DNA of 9,196 nt from Leadbetterella sp051649345 (GTDB lineage Bacteria > Bacteroidota > Bacteroidia > Cytophagales > Spirosomataceae): NCBI GenBank assembly GCA_051649345.1, contig JBOFGX010000153.1, forward strand, positions 1 to 9,196, given 5' to 3'. The notes under the pieces are model-generated. The model did not search any database. It saw only the letters and a program-made list of their open reading frames with translations, and was not told where the DNA came from. Shown piece by piece: positions 1 to 7,302 of this stretch (position 1 is its first letter; each line of letters opens with the position of its first letter). The position numbers and the translations under genes are program-made.

Positions 1-962
1 GGCTATATATTCCCAATATGAATCCAGACGGGAAAAAGGCTTTTAAGATCGGTGAGTGGAACAAATATCGCATAGAGGCAATTGGCAATACTATTCGTAC
101 TTTTGTAAACGGAGTACCTGTTTCACACTTGATAGACGATATGACAGCCAAGGGCTTTTTTGGCTTGCAGGTGCATAGTATCTACGGAACGATGAAAGAA
201 GGAATGAAAATCCGCTGGAAGAATATCCGTATACAAACCCAGAATCTTGTACCTACTCCATGGGATAATTGTCCTGTCATAAACCTTACTTCAAATAATC
301 TATCAGATCAAGAAAAATATCAAGGATTCAAGTTGCTTTTTAATGGTCAAAACTTCGATGGCTGGAGAGGTGTAAATAGTGAAAAAATGCCTGATAAAAG
401 GTGGAATGTTGAAAATGGAGTTATTATAGTCAGCCCATCAGATGGCTCCGAAACAGGAAATGATATTGTAACAAACCAAAAATTCTCAGCTTTTGAACTT
501 ACTTTTGATTTCAAACTTACAGATGGTGCTAATTCAGGTGTCAAGTATTTTGTGAATGAGGCATTCAACTCCAGTGGAAAATCGGGAATTGGGCTTGAGT
601 TTCAGATACTAGACGATGAAAAACATCCTGACGCGAAATTAGGTGCGGTTGGGAATAGAACCCTAGGAAGTTTGTATGACCTCATACCTTCCTATAAAAA
701 TGAAAAGAGATATTCTGTAAAAATTGGCGAATGGAGCTCAGGAAGAGTGATCGTATATCCCAATAATATCGTGCAGCATTGGCTTAATGGCTTTAAAGTG
801 GTTGAGTATGAACGTAAAAGTAATATTTTTGATGCTTTGGTTGCTAGATCCAAATATGAGAAGTTTGATGGATTTGGTAAAAATGATAGCGGAAATATAC
901 TTCTGCAAGATCATGGGAATCAAGTATTCTATAAAAATGTGAAAATTCGTGAGTTGAAATAA
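1..962 (+). CDS. Tandem 3-keto-disaccharide hydrolase (DUF1080) domain protein, 5'-truncated by window edge
   Basis: The frame is open to the first full codon at base 3, so the gene continues upstream. The ATG at 18 is probably internal, because a domain is already under way there. Numbering from that Met, residues 1-75 are the C-terminal half of one DUF1080 (3-keto-disaccharide hydrolase) domain, with GEW (13-15), FVNG (29-32), FGLQVHS (48-54) and WKNIRIQ (67-73). After a linker, residues about 103-312 form a complete second domain: GFKLLFNG..FDGW (103-116), NSGVKYF (172-178), EFQILDD (194-200), LYDLIP (219-224), WLNG (255-258), RSKY (277-280), ILLQDHG (294-300) and NVKIREL at the end. The family has a concanavalin-like jelly-roll fold and acts on 3-keto-glycosides, by elimination or hydrolysis at the oxidised sugar. 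Secretion is likely for the family, but the N-terminus is not visible. The oxidoreductase that follows 18 bases downstream is a fitting partner. The glycan substrate is unknown. Confidence 0.88.
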   Translation, partial: LYIPNMNPDGKKAFKIGEWNKYRIEAIGNTIRTFVNGVPVSHLIDDMTAKGFFGLQVHSIYGTMKEGMKIRWKNIRIQTQNLVPTPWDNCPVINLTSNNLSDQEKYQGFKLLFNGQNFDGWRGVNSEKMPDKRWNVENGVIIVSPSDGSETGNDIVTNQKFSAFELTFDFKLTDGANSGVKYFVNEAFNSSGKSGIGLEFQILDDEKHPDAKLGAVGNRTLGSLYDLIPSYKNEKRYSVKIGEWSSGRVIVYPNNIVQHWLNGFKVVEYERKSNIFDALVARSKYEKFDGFGKNDSGNILLQDHGNQVFYKNVKIRELK

Positions 963-980
963 TTCAAAAGTTGAAGTAAC

Positions 981-2327
981 ATGGAAAATTCTCGTAGAAA
1001 TTTTATAAAAAAGTCAATTTTTGCAGGTATAGCTACTGGTTTTTCGGCTAAATCCTATGCTAAAATCATAGGTTCTAATGAAAGGATACGTGTGGGTGTA
1101 GTCGGTTTTTCAGATCGTTTCAAAACCTCCCTTTTCCCCCCATTCAAAGGCTTGCACAAGTCCATGAATTTTGAAATGGTAGCATTATCTGATATTTGGA
1201 ACAGACGAAGAGATGAAGGTAAGGCATTTATTGATAAAGAACTAGGTACAAACATACAAGTCTTCAATAACAATGAGGCTTTGTATGATTCTAAAACAGT
1301 AGATGCTGTTTTTATTAGTACGGCCGATTTTCAACATGCCGTGCATACAATAGAAGCTGTGAGTGCGGGAATGGATGTATACGCTGAAAAACCACTAGCA
1401 GAGACTATGAAAGATGCTCGTGATGTTCTGAAAGCCGTTCAAACGTCAAATCGAATCGTGCAAATAGGTTCGCAAAGAAGAAGTGGAGTAAACTATCATG
1501 CAGCCAATGATTTTATAAATTCTGGAAAGTTTGGCTCTATCGTAATGGTAGAACTCATGTGGAATGTAAATCAACCAGGTAGATGGAGAAGGCCAGGACT
1601 AGTATCTGGTTTGAAAGAGTCAGACGTAGATTGGAAACGCTTTCTTTGCAATAGACCCGAAGTTCCCTTTGATCCTAGAAAATTTGTAGAATACCGTCTT
1701 TTTTGGCCTTATTCGTCTGGGATACCCGGTCAATGGATGAGTCATCAGATAGATACTGTACACTGGTTCTCAGGTCTAACGCACCCAAGAAGCGTCGTAG
1801 CGAATGGAGGTATTTACCAATGGAAAGATGGTCGTACCAATCCAGATACGCTCACTGTTGTGTTTGATTATGGTCCTTTCGATGATATGACTAAGGGTTT
1901 TCAAGTTCAGTTTACTAGTAGATTCTCGAATTCGGCAGGTGATATCAAAGAATTATACTATTCTAATGGAGGTATGATAAATCTAGACACGAATGAGATT
2001 TCCTCAACTGGAGGTCTCAGCTCAAGTTATGCTGAAGTTATGGGAATGAAAGCCAATTTATTGGATACCCAAACCTTGAAAAGTATGGGTAAGGTAGAAA
2101 CAGGTGCAGTTACTGGCGGAGACGCTTTGACTACGGCCCATGTACAAAATTGGATGGAGTGCCTACGTTCTCGAAAAACACCCAATGCTCCTATAGAAGC
2201 AGGGTATCAGCATTCAGTTGCCAATATCATGGCAAATGCAGCTTTTCATTCTGGTCAGAGGGTCACATTTGATGCTAAAAAGCAGGAAGTGTTGGCAGGA
2301 GGCAAGCCTTTTAAATTCAAAATGTAA
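981..2327 (+). CDS. Tat-exported Gfo/Idh/MocA family oxidoreductase
   Basis: This 448-residue protein has a near-perfect twin-arginine signal, SRRNFIKK at residues 4-11, followed by a hydrophobic stretch ending near Ala27. That predicts export folded with its nucleotide cofactor already bound. The N-terminal Rossmann domain starts at IRVGVVG (36-42). The family EKP motif is at 136-138. A HQIDTVHW segment (255-262) fits the HxxD region that supplies catalytic residues in the C-terminal alpha/beta domain. Family members oxidise or reduce sugar hydroxyls with tightly bound NAD(P). Together with DUF1080 proteins, some make 3-keto sugars during oxidative glycoside cleavage. Oddly, the usual GxGxxG loop reads G42-F-S-D-R-F47, with two of the three glycines missing. 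The start at 981 places the Tat motif at the very N-terminus and lies 18 bases after the upstream stop, so co-transcription is likely. Substrate and reaction direction are inferred. Confidence 0.9.
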   Translation: MENSRRNFIKKSIFAGIATGFSAKSYAKIIGSNERIRVGVVGFSDRFKTSLFPPFKGLHKSMNFEMVALSDIWNRRRDEGKAFIDKELGTNIQVFNNNEALYDSKTVDAVFISTADFQHAVHTIEAVSAGMDVYAEKPLAETMKDARDVLKAVQTSNRIVQIGSQRRSGVNYHAANDFINSGKFGSIVMVELMWNVNQPGRWRRPGLVSGLKESDVDWKRFLCNRPEVPFDPRKFVEYRLFWPYSSGIPGQWMSHQIDTVHWFSGLTHPRSVVANGGIYQWKDGRTNPDTLTVVFDYGPFDDMTKGFQVQFTSRFSNSAGDIKELYYSNGGMINLDTNEISSTGGLSSSYAEVMGMKANLLDTQTLKSMGKVETGAVTGGDALTTAHVQNWMECLRSRKTPNAPIEAGYQHSVANIMANAAFHSGQRVTFDAKKQEVLAGGKPFKFKM

Positions 2328-2347
2328 AGCATATTTTTGTAAAGCAT
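2323..2347 (+). repeat. Short direct repeat flanking a -7 promoter box
   Basis: The 10-mer TGTAAAGCAT occurs at 2323-2332 and again at 2338-2347, a spacing of 15 bases. The first copy contains the stop codon of the oxidoreductase gene, and the two copies bracket the TATTTTTG box. It could be a small tandem duplication or a regulator site. There is no evidence to choose between them beyond its position. Confidence 0.45.
2332..2339 (+). promoter_or_regulatory. Candidate Bacteroidota -7 box upstream of DUF4861 gene
   Basis: TATTTTTG matches the TAnnTTTG consensus for the Bacteroidota primary sigma factor and lies 46 bases before the ATG at 2386, a normal leader length. The same ten bases, TATTTTTGTA, occur upstream of the U32 gene at 7272. 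No good TTG-type -33 element is visible about 20 bases upstream, so this may be an internal promoter of modest strength or a chance match in A/T-rich sequence. Confidence 0.4.
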
Positions 2348-2385
2348 TTTGAGCTTACTTTTTTATTATTATTCAAACACCTAAA

Positions 2386-3519
2386 ATGAAACTTAAAATT
2401 ACTTATTTAGTCTTTCTTTTAACTGGATTTAGTCATCTGCTTTTTTCCCAAATACCTTTTGCTAAATTCACCCTTTCAAATCCTGCTTCAATTGCAAAAA
2501 ACGAGACGGTGGTTTCAATATCTTGGTCAGACTTGATCCAAAGATTTCCCTCTTTGGATACTTCGAAGATGAAGATTATAGATCTATCAACCAAGAAAGA
2601 AGTCGCTTATCAATTAGAAACCTTGGGTCAAGGATCTATCCAAAACGTATTGGTACAGGTATCTATTAAACCCAAATCCAAGATCACATTGGGAATAGTG
2701 AAAGCGAAGCCCTCAAATTTTCCAGCTAAGGTTTACGCCCGCTTTGTACCTGAGCGTAAAGATGATTTCGCGTGGGAGAATGATAAAATAGCTTTCAGAG
2801 CCTACGGAAAAGCCCTTCAGGGAACTAAAGAGGATGCCTATGGTTTCGACGTATGGGCAAAACGCACCGATCAGATGATTATTAACAAACGTTATAAATT
2901 GGCCGATTATCACAAAGATTATGGTGATGGCCTCGACTATTATAAAGTTGGCTATACGCTGGGTTGTGGAAATGCTGTTCCATACATCAATGATTCTATT
3001 TGGTATTCAGGCAACTACCAGCGTTGGAAAATCCTTGATAAAGGCCCTTTGCGTACAACTTTTGTTTTAGAACACGATACTTGGAACGCCAACGGAACGA
3101 AAGTGAACGTTATTAAAACTATTTCGCTGGATGCGGGCAGCCAATTGAATAAAATGAAAATGCACTTTGAATTTGATTCTGAATCCCTTCCTGTAGTAAT
3201 AGGTTTAGTTCGAAGAGTAGATCCTGGTACGGTTATGATGGCAGAGCAACAAGGTATACTGGCTTATTGGGAACCAGAACACGGCGAAGACGGCATCTCA
3301 GGTGTCGGAGTCATTTATCCAAATGGGAAATCCAAAATGTTTACTCGTAAAAATCAGATTTTAGCTCAAACAATCTTAGATAAAACGGGTAATTTGGAAT
3401 ATTATATGGGATCTGCTTGGAACAAGGCAGGTAAAATAATAAACGCTTCACAGTGGAATCAGTATCTGATGGACTTCAAATTAAATCTTGATTCGCCCGT
3501 CCAAATTAGCTTTCTGTAG
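2386..3519 (+). CDS. Secreted DUF4861 family protein
   Basis: This 377-residue protein has a clear Sec signal peptide: basic MKLK, a hydrophobic core, and likely cleavage after Ser21 in LLFS|QIP. Gln22 is not Cys, so it is not a lipoprotein, and a soluble periplasmic location is expected. The rest reads as a beta-rich domain resembling the DUF4861 family, with the conserved-looking stretches FAWENDKIAFRAYG (about 125-138), the Tyr/Asp-rich DYGDGLDYYKVG and GCGNAVPYI, and the C-terminal LAYWEPEHGEDG. I recall no established activity for the family. From memory, its genes tend to sit in pectin or uronate utilisation loci beside lyases and unsaturated-uronyl hydrolases, and that fits the lyase, kduD and kduI downstream. 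A role in processing the same uronic-acid glycan, as a lyase-fold enzyme or an accessory binding protein, is inference. The start is supported by the signal peptide and an A-rich TAAAATG context. The gene appears complete. Confidence 0.8.
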   Translation: MKLKITYLVFLLTGFSHLLFSQIPFAKFTLSNPASIAKNETVVSISWSDLIQRFPSLDTSKMKIIDLSTKKEVAYQLETLGQGSIQNVLVQVSIKPKSKITLGIVKAKPSNFPAKVYARFVPERKDDFAWENDKIAFRAYGKALQGTKEDAYGFDVWAKRTDQMIINKRYKLADYHKDYGDGLDYYKVGYTLGCGNAVPYINDSIWYSGNYQRWKILDKGPLRTTFVLEHDTWNANGTKVNVIKTISLDAGSQLNKMKMHFEFDSESLPVVIGLVRRVDPGTVMMAEQQGILAYWEPEHGEDGISGVGVIYPNGKSKMFTRKNQILAQTILDKTGNLEYYMGSAWNKAGKIINASQWNQYLMDFKLNLDSPVQISFL

Positions 3520-3592
3520 TTTAGGACAAGCTTTTTTTATTTACTTGCTTCTTTTTTGTCAGATTCAAGATTTTAAAATAAATCATTCTTAC

Positions 3593-5509
3593 ATGCGTAT
3601 TTGTTCGATATCCATTATTTTCCTGTTTATATTCCACAGTGGCTTTTCACAACTTACAAATAGAAACATTCTTGCCAACAAGTATTCTTTAGAGTTTATA
3701 AAGCAAAATTTAGTAAAAAAAGCAGATTATAAACCCTATCCCAAAACCTCCGAAGAATGGAAGAAGATCCTTTCAGAGGAACAAATCAAAGAAATAATCC
3801 AAGTAGCCGATTCAAAACTCGTTATGTCCCTCGGAGACCTGTCGGGTTCATTAATGATGGAATATAAACGTACGCAAGATCGGGAAAAACACTTTGAGGT
3901 TCTTTCAAAAAGATATAATGCGTTGATGCCTTTAATCCTTGCAGAATGTATAGATAACCAAGGTAAATACACGGAACAGATATTTAATATTGTGTGGGCT
4001 ATATGCGAGCAAAGCTATTGGGGAGTTCCGGCTACAATTTCGAATACCGTATTACCCGATGTAGAAAATCCATTTGTGGACTTGTTTGTAGGTGAAACCG
4101 TAGCTATGCTTGCTCTAACAGATTATTTTGTAGGAGAAAAGCTAGATAAAATAAGTCCTTTGATCCGAAAACGAATGTATTATGAATCAAAAAAGAGGGC
4201 GTTTGATCCCATAAAAACCCGTCCATTCAGCCATCATTATCTCGTTCGTACTAAAACCACGAACAATTGGAACCCTTGGATTATGTCAAATTTAATATTA
4301 GCCAATTTACTATTAGAGAAAAATGATACCCTTCGTGCAGAGAATATAAAGGAGTATTTATTCCATATGGATTTATACCTCAATAGTCTTGGTGAAGACG
4401 GTGGTTGTGAAGAAGGACCCACCTATTGGTATGCAGCGGGTGCTTCGGTTTTTGATGCATTGGATATTGTTAAAAAAGCAACAAATAACGCTGTCAACGT
4501 GTACGGTGAGCCTCTTATAAAAAACATGGCTTCGTATATTTACAAAGTGTATATATCAGATAAGTATTACGTACCCATAGCCGATTGTGAGCCTAAGTTG
4601 TTAAACGAGAACGATGGCATCATGCTTTATAGGTACGGAACATCAATTCAAGATCCAACACTAGCTAAATTTGGGTTGATGCTCGCTCAAGGTCAAAAAT
4701 TAAAAGGTTTTCTTTCTGCTCGTCACGCTATGCGTAATTTAGATAATTTGATTAGCATTAATAATTTCCCTAACTATAAAGGAGATTATGTAAGTCCAAG
4801 CTTTAGCTATATGAAAGATATTCAGTTGGTAACTTCTCAATTTTCTAAATCTATGTTTTTCGCAGCTCACGGCGGTCATAATGCCGAAAGTCATAATCAC
4901 AACGATATTGGTGATTTTATGATCTATGCAAATGGTGAGCCTGTGATCATAGACGCTGGTAGGGGGAGTTATACAGGTCGAACGTTTTCAAACAAGCGAT
5001 ACGAGGATATTTGGTTCACACGAGCAGATCATCATAATATTCCTATTATCAATGGCATCAGCCAACAGTATGGTAGGGCGTATCAGGCAACGCAAGTTGA
5101 AGCCAAGCCAGGTTTATTCAAACTCAGTTTATTAGATGCCTATCCCAAAGATGCAAAAATTATAAGTTGGATTCGAACTATAAAAACCGATTCTATCAAA
5201 AGTGTGCTTGAACTTACAGATACGTATCAGCTAGGCGAAGCCAAATCATTGGAGCAGATACTCTTGACTGTATGCAAGGTAGATACTTCACAAGCAGGTA
5301 AAATCATATTTTCAACTCCTAAAGGCTTATCGTATCAGTTCGTATATGATAAAAAAGCATGGACCGTTTCCTTGGATTATCCTTCCATGGAAGGACCCGA
5401 TTTTGGAAGTTTCGCTTGGAAATGGGACCACCAAAAAATAGTTAGAATTCATCTTATACATAAAAACCCTAAACCCAAAGGGTCTTATACATTTACATTT
5501 AAACAATAA
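3593..5509 (+). CDS. Secreted heparinase II/III-like polysaccharide lyase
   Basis: I chose the ATG at 3593 (638 residues) because it begins directly with a signal peptide, MRIC..., with cleavage likely after Ser19 in GFS|QLT. The frame stays open upstream to a TTG at 3488, but that would overlap the DUF4861 gene and bury the signal. The N-terminal alpha/alpha-toroid holds NNWNPW (224-229) and EEGPTYWY (273-280), where lyases of this superfamily keep the charge-neutralising Asn/His and the catalytic Tyr. The C-terminal PF07940-type beta domain has HGGHNAESHNHND (426-438), followed by PVIIDAGRGSYTG and ADHHNIPIING (478-488). His434 and His436 are likely active-site or metal ligands. Members break uronic-acid polysaccharides (heparin, alginate, other uronates) by beta-elimination. 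The kduD and kduI genes just downstream support unsaturated uronate as the product. The CAZy family and substrate cannot be read from the sequence. No GH88/GH105 is seen here, so an exolytic mode that releases monomers is plausible. Confidence 0.88.
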   Translation: MRICSISIIFLFIFHSGFSQLTNRNILANKYSLEFIKQNLVKKADYKPYPKTSEEWKKILSEEQIKEIIQVADSKLVMSLGDLSGSLMMEYKRTQDREKHFEVLSKRYNALMPLILAECIDNQGKYTEQIFNIVWAICEQSYWGVPATISNTVLPDVENPFVDLFVGETVAMLALTDYFVGEKLDKISPLIRKRMYYESKKRAFDPIKTRPFSHHYLVRTKTTNNWNPWIMSNLILANLLLEKNDTLRAENIKEYLFHMDLYLNSLGEDGGCEEGPTYWYAAGASVFDALDIVKKATNNAVNVYGEPLIKNMASYIYKVYISDKYYVPIADCEPKLLNENDGIMLYRYGTSIQDPTLAKFGLMLAQGQKLKGFLSARHAMRNLDNLISINNFPNYKGDYVSPSFSYMKDIQLVTSQFSKSMFFAAHGGHNAESHNHNDIGDFMIYANGEPVIIDAGRGSYTGRTFSNKRYEDIWFTRADHHNIPIINGISQQYGRAYQATQVEAKPGLFKLSLLDAYPKDAKIISWIRTIKTDSIKSVLELTDTYQLGEAKSLEQILLTVCKVDTSQAGKIIFSTPKGLSYQFVYDKKAWTVSLDYPSMEGPDFGSFAWKWDHQKIVRIHLIHKNPKPKGSYTFTFKQ

Positions 5510-5517
5510 TTATTCAA

Positions 5518-6279
5518 ATGGATTTATTTAGCCTAAAAGGAAAGATAGCCCTCGTTACAGGCTGTAAAAAAGGTATCGGTATGGGTATGGCACTGGGTTT
5601 AGCCGAAATGGGTGCTGATATTATAGGTGTATCGGCAAGTTTGGAGCTTTCGGGTAGTGAAATAGAAAAGCAAGTAAATGCACTGGGACGTAAATTCTAC
5701 GCGTACCAAGCGGACTTTGGCGATAGAAAATCGCTGTATGCGTTTATTGAAAAAGTAAAGTCAGAGCACAATACAATAGATATTTTGGTTAATAATGCAG
5801 GTACAATCCTTCGCAAACCTGTAGCAGAGCATCCCGACGAGTATTGGGATTCGGTGATTGAAATCAACCAAAATTCCCAGTTTATCCTTACCAGAGAAAT
5901 CGGTAAAGAAATGGTGGCAAGAAAAAGTGGTAAAATCATTTTTACGGCGTCATTACTGACTTTCCAAGGCGGAATTACAGTGCCGGGTTATGCTGCCAGT
6001 AAAGGTGCTATCGGTAGTCTTACCAAGGCATTTGCCAACGAGTGGGCTTCTCATGGCGTAAACGTAAACGCGATCGCTCCAGGATACATTGCTACAGATA
6101 ACACAGATGCTCTTCGCAAAGACGCCGATCGTAGTGCCTCTATTTTGAGCAGAATACCGGCTAGCCGTTGGGGAACTCCAGAAGATTTCAAAGGAGCCAT
6201 CATCTTTTTAGCTTCCAAAGCCAGTGATTACGTGCATGGTACTGTTTTGACTGTCGATGGCGGATGGATGGGTCGCTAA
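5518..6279 (+). CDS. kduD: 2-dehydro-3-deoxy-D-gluconate 5-dehydrogenase (KduD, SDR family)
   Basis: This is a cytoplasmic classical short-chain dehydrogenase of 253 residues, the same length as E. coli KduD. The cofactor loop TGCKKGIG is at 14-21 and NNAG at 92-95. The catalytic set is complete: Asn117, Ser145, Tyr158 and Lys162 (YAASK). The C-terminal VDGGW is typical of the subfamily. KduD reduces 2,5-diketo-3-deoxygluconate (DKII) to 2-keto-3-deoxygluconate with NAD(P)H, and KDG kinase and KDPG aldolase then act on that product. The start lies 8 bases after the lyase stop, which strongly suggests one transcript. The pairing with kduI next door is what separates it from generic SDRs and gluconate 5-dehydrogenases, since sequence alone would leave these open. 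Confidence 0.92.
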   Translation: MDLFSLKGKIALVTGCKKGIGMGMALGLAEMGADIIGVSASLELSGSEIEKQVNALGRKFYAYQADFGDRKSLYAFIEKVKSEHNTIDILVNNAGTILRKPVAEHPDEYWDSVIEINQNSQFILTREIGKEMVARKSGKIIFTASLLTFQGGITVPGYAASKGAIGSLTKAFANEWASHGVNVNAIAPGYIATDNTDALRKDADRSASILSRIPASRWGTPEDFKGAIIFLASKASDYVHGTVLTVDGGWMGR

Positions 6280-6331
6280 TATTTCAATTTTAAAAATTTT
6301 ACAACCGTTCTTTTTGTTTTAAATCAATAAT

Positions 6332-7159
6332 ATGCAACAGAGATATTGCCAAAGTCCTGAAGAAACCAAAACAATGGATTCGCAGGCATTACGAGGTAAT
6401 TTTTTGATGGAATCTCTTTTTGAAGCCGATCAAATACACATCACCTATACACACTATGACCGTGTGATTTTTGGAGGTATCATGCCTACAAAAGAAGTTC
6501 AGTTGGGTAATTATCCCGAACTTCGGGCGGATTATTTCCTAGAACGTCGTGAAATGGGGGTCATCAACCTAGCTGGGGATGGTAAAATCACCGCGGATGG
6601 ACAAACGTTTGATGTAAGAAAATTGGACTGTGTTTACTTGGGTAAAGGAACGCGATCGGTAAGTTTCCAGAGCAATGATCCAAAAAATCCAGCGAAGTTT
6701 TTTGTGATGTCTACGCCTGCTCATCATACCTATCCTAACGCCTTGATGACCAAAGAAAACGCTTCACCTGTTGAAATGGGAGCTTTGGAAACAGCCAACA
6801 ACCGTACGATTTACAAATACATCCATTTGGATGGTCTTAGAAGCTGTCAGTTGGTGATGGGACTTACGGTATTGAAGCCGGGTAGTGTATGGAACACCAT
6901 GCCTACACACGTGCACGATAGACGTATGGAAGTATACTGCTATTTCGATATTCCAGACAATCAGATCGTTATGCACTTTATGGGGCAGCCTCAAGAAACC
7001 CGTCATTTGGTGGTGAAAAACGAGCAAGCGATCATTTCTCCACCATGGTCTATTCACTCGGGTAGCGGTACTACCAACTATGGCTTTATTTGGGCTATGG
7101 CAGGCGAAAACCAAGTATTTACAGATATGGATTTTGTTCAGATGAACGATATCAGATAA
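6332..7159 (+). CDS. kduI: 5-dehydro-4-deoxy-D-glucuronate isomerase (KduI)
   Basis: This is a cytoplasmic cupin-fold isomerase of 275 residues, close to the 278 of the E. coli enzyme. It converts 5-keto-4-deoxyuronate (DKI), formed from unsaturated uronate monomers, to 2,5-diketo-3-deoxygluconate for KduD. The metal site is intact: His193, His195 and Glu200 in THVHDRRMEVY, plus His242 in PPWSIHSG. These are equivalent to E. coli His196, His198, Glu203 and His245 with a constant offset of 3. Other family stretches are RADYFLERREMGVINL, split across 65-80, and YLGKGTRSVSF (102-112). No signal peptide is present. The gene starts 52 bases after kduD and is the last of the operon, followed by a strong terminator. 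Identification is secure. Some KduI proteins also isomerise galacturonate and glucuronate, so a broader role cannot be excluded. Confidence 0.96.
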   Translation: MQQRYCQSPEETKTMDSQALRGNFLMESLFEADQIHITYTHYDRVIFGGIMPTKEVQLGNYPELRADYFLERREMGVINLAGDGKITADGQTFDVRKLDCVYLGKGTRSVSFQSNDPKNPAKFFVMSTPAHHTYPNALMTKENASPVEMGALETANNRTIYKYIHLDGLRSCQLVMGLTVLKPGSVWNTMPTHVHDRRMEVYCYFDIPDNQIVMHFMGQPQETRHLVVKNEQAIISPPWSIHSGSGTTNYGFIWAMAGENQVFTDMDFVQMNDIR

Positions 7160-7179
7160 TATTTAAATGTTTGAATATG

Positions 7180-7208
7180 AAAAGCCATTCTTCGGGATGG
7201 CTTTTTTT
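7180..7208 (+). terminator. Intrinsic terminator after kduI
   Basis: An 11-bp stem pairs AAAAGCCATTC (7180-7190) with GGATGGCTTTT (7195-7205), with one G-T pair and a TTCG loop closed by C-G. This is the very stable C(UUCG)G tetraloop. A run of seven T follows at 7202-7208. It lies 20 bases past the kduI stop and separates the uronate operon from the U32 gene. Confidence 0.93.
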
Positions 7209-7271
7209 GTGGTTTATTTTTCTTTAACCACTTACCAATCTATATTTTAGTTTATTCATATCTTTATCTAT

Positions 7272-7279
7272 TATTTTTG
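7272..7279 (+). promoter_or_regulatory. Candidate Bacteroidota -7 promoter box of the U32 gene
   Basis: TATTTTTG matches TAnnTTTG and sits 23 bases before the ATG at 7303, leaving a leader of roughly 15-20 bases. It lies in a short A/T-rich gap downstream of a terminator, so the gene needs its own promoter. A TTAG at 7247-7250, 21 bases upstream, is a weak stand-in for the -33 element. Confidence 0.6.
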
Positions 7280-7302
7280 TACCCAATTTTAAATTCATTC
7301 CC

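Noticed and set aside
2342..2363. AAGC...GCTT hairpin followed by a T-rich tract as a terminator between the oxidoreductase and DUF4861 genes
   Set aside because: The stem is only 4 bp with a 7-base loop and the T tract is offset, too weak beside the clear terminator at 7180-7208.
3520..3592. Possible regulatory RNA or terminator in the 73-base gap before the lyase
   Set aside because: Only short GACAA/TTGTC and CAAG/CTTG complementarities in T-rich sequence, with no convincing stem or promoter box.
6309..6316. TCTTTTTG as a -7 promoter box for kduI
   Set aside because: It misses the A of TAnnTTTG, lies only 15 bases before the ATG and has no -33 partner. Read-through from kduD explains expression.
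6764..7114. 116-codon open frame on the - strand
   Set aside because: It lies wholly inside kduI, whose active-site residues and length are convincing. The - strand product has no recognisable domain or start context.
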